Source: JBOGZI01 sp050697275
Lineage (GTDB): Bacteria > Actinomycetota > Thermoleophilia > Solirubrobacterales > 70-9
Assembly: GCA_050697275.1 (NCBI GenBank)
Contig: JBOGZI010000010.1
Location: 1-5,973, forward strand
Reading direction: 5' to 3'
Length of the DNA stretch: 5,973 nt
Position 1 is the first letter of the stretch; every line of letters starts with the position of its first letter. The notes below the pieces were generated by a model. The model searched no databases, was not told where the DNA came from, and was given only the letters and a program-made list of their open reading frames with translations. The translations under genes and the position numbers were made by a program. Shown one piece after another: positions 5,947 to 5,973 of the stretch.

Positions 5947-5973
5947 TGAGGAGGAGAGCGCCGCCGCCCCGGA

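Noticed and set aside
1..5973. CRISPR arrays, tRNA or rRNA genes, insertion sequences, phage or defence genes
   Set aside because: I saw no regularly spaced direct repeats, no tRNA-like cloverleaf, no transposase motif and no terminal inverted repeats.

Overview
The window is GC-rich with strongly GC-biased third codon positions, and its genes look actinobacterial: a TetR-type regulator, a beta-oxidation gene set, and a sortase substrate with the LAxTG signal typical of Actinobacteria. A Thermoleophilia/Solirubrobacterales-like source is possible, but that is an impression from sequence style rather than a demonstrated assignment.

Layout. Bases 1-151 (+) hold the last 49 codons of a probable TetR-family repressor. 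A 126-bp convergent gap follows. Bases 278-4361 (-) are a compact run of four genes transcribed right to left: a fold-type IV aminotransferase (4361-3546), an acyl-CoA dehydrogenase (3540-2368), an enoyl-CoA hydratase (2375-1608) and a two-domain 3-hydroxyacyl-CoA dehydrogenase (1501-278). The first two junctions are 5 nt apart and 8 nt overlapping, so this looks like one transcript. The last junction is a 106-nt gap that holds a 24-codon mini-ORF. Bases 4362-4529 form a divergent regulatory region with an AT-rich core, two DNA dyads and a strong leader hairpin. Bases 4530-5906 (+) encode an exported surface protein with a LAFTG sorting signal, followed by a strong hairpin at 5920-5946.

How the genes work together. 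The three acyl-CoA enzymes catalyse the first three steps of a beta-oxidation spiral: FAD-dependent desaturation, hydration, then NAD-dependent oxidation. No thiolase is in the window. All three keep their catalytic residues. The aminotransferase at the head of the operon may feed carbon skeletons from amino acids or serve an unrelated purpose; its substrate cannot be read from sequence. The TetR-like gene at the far end could regulate the pathway, as TetR proteins often do for acyl-CoA catabolism, but the connection is only positional.

The least ordinary part is the right-hand third. The 458-aa surface protein matches no family I recognise. It has degenerate roughly 40-residue repeats, six cysteines and a Pro/Ala/Gly stalk. 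Its 5' leader can form two mutually exclusive structures, one of which covers the Shine-Dalgarno sequence.
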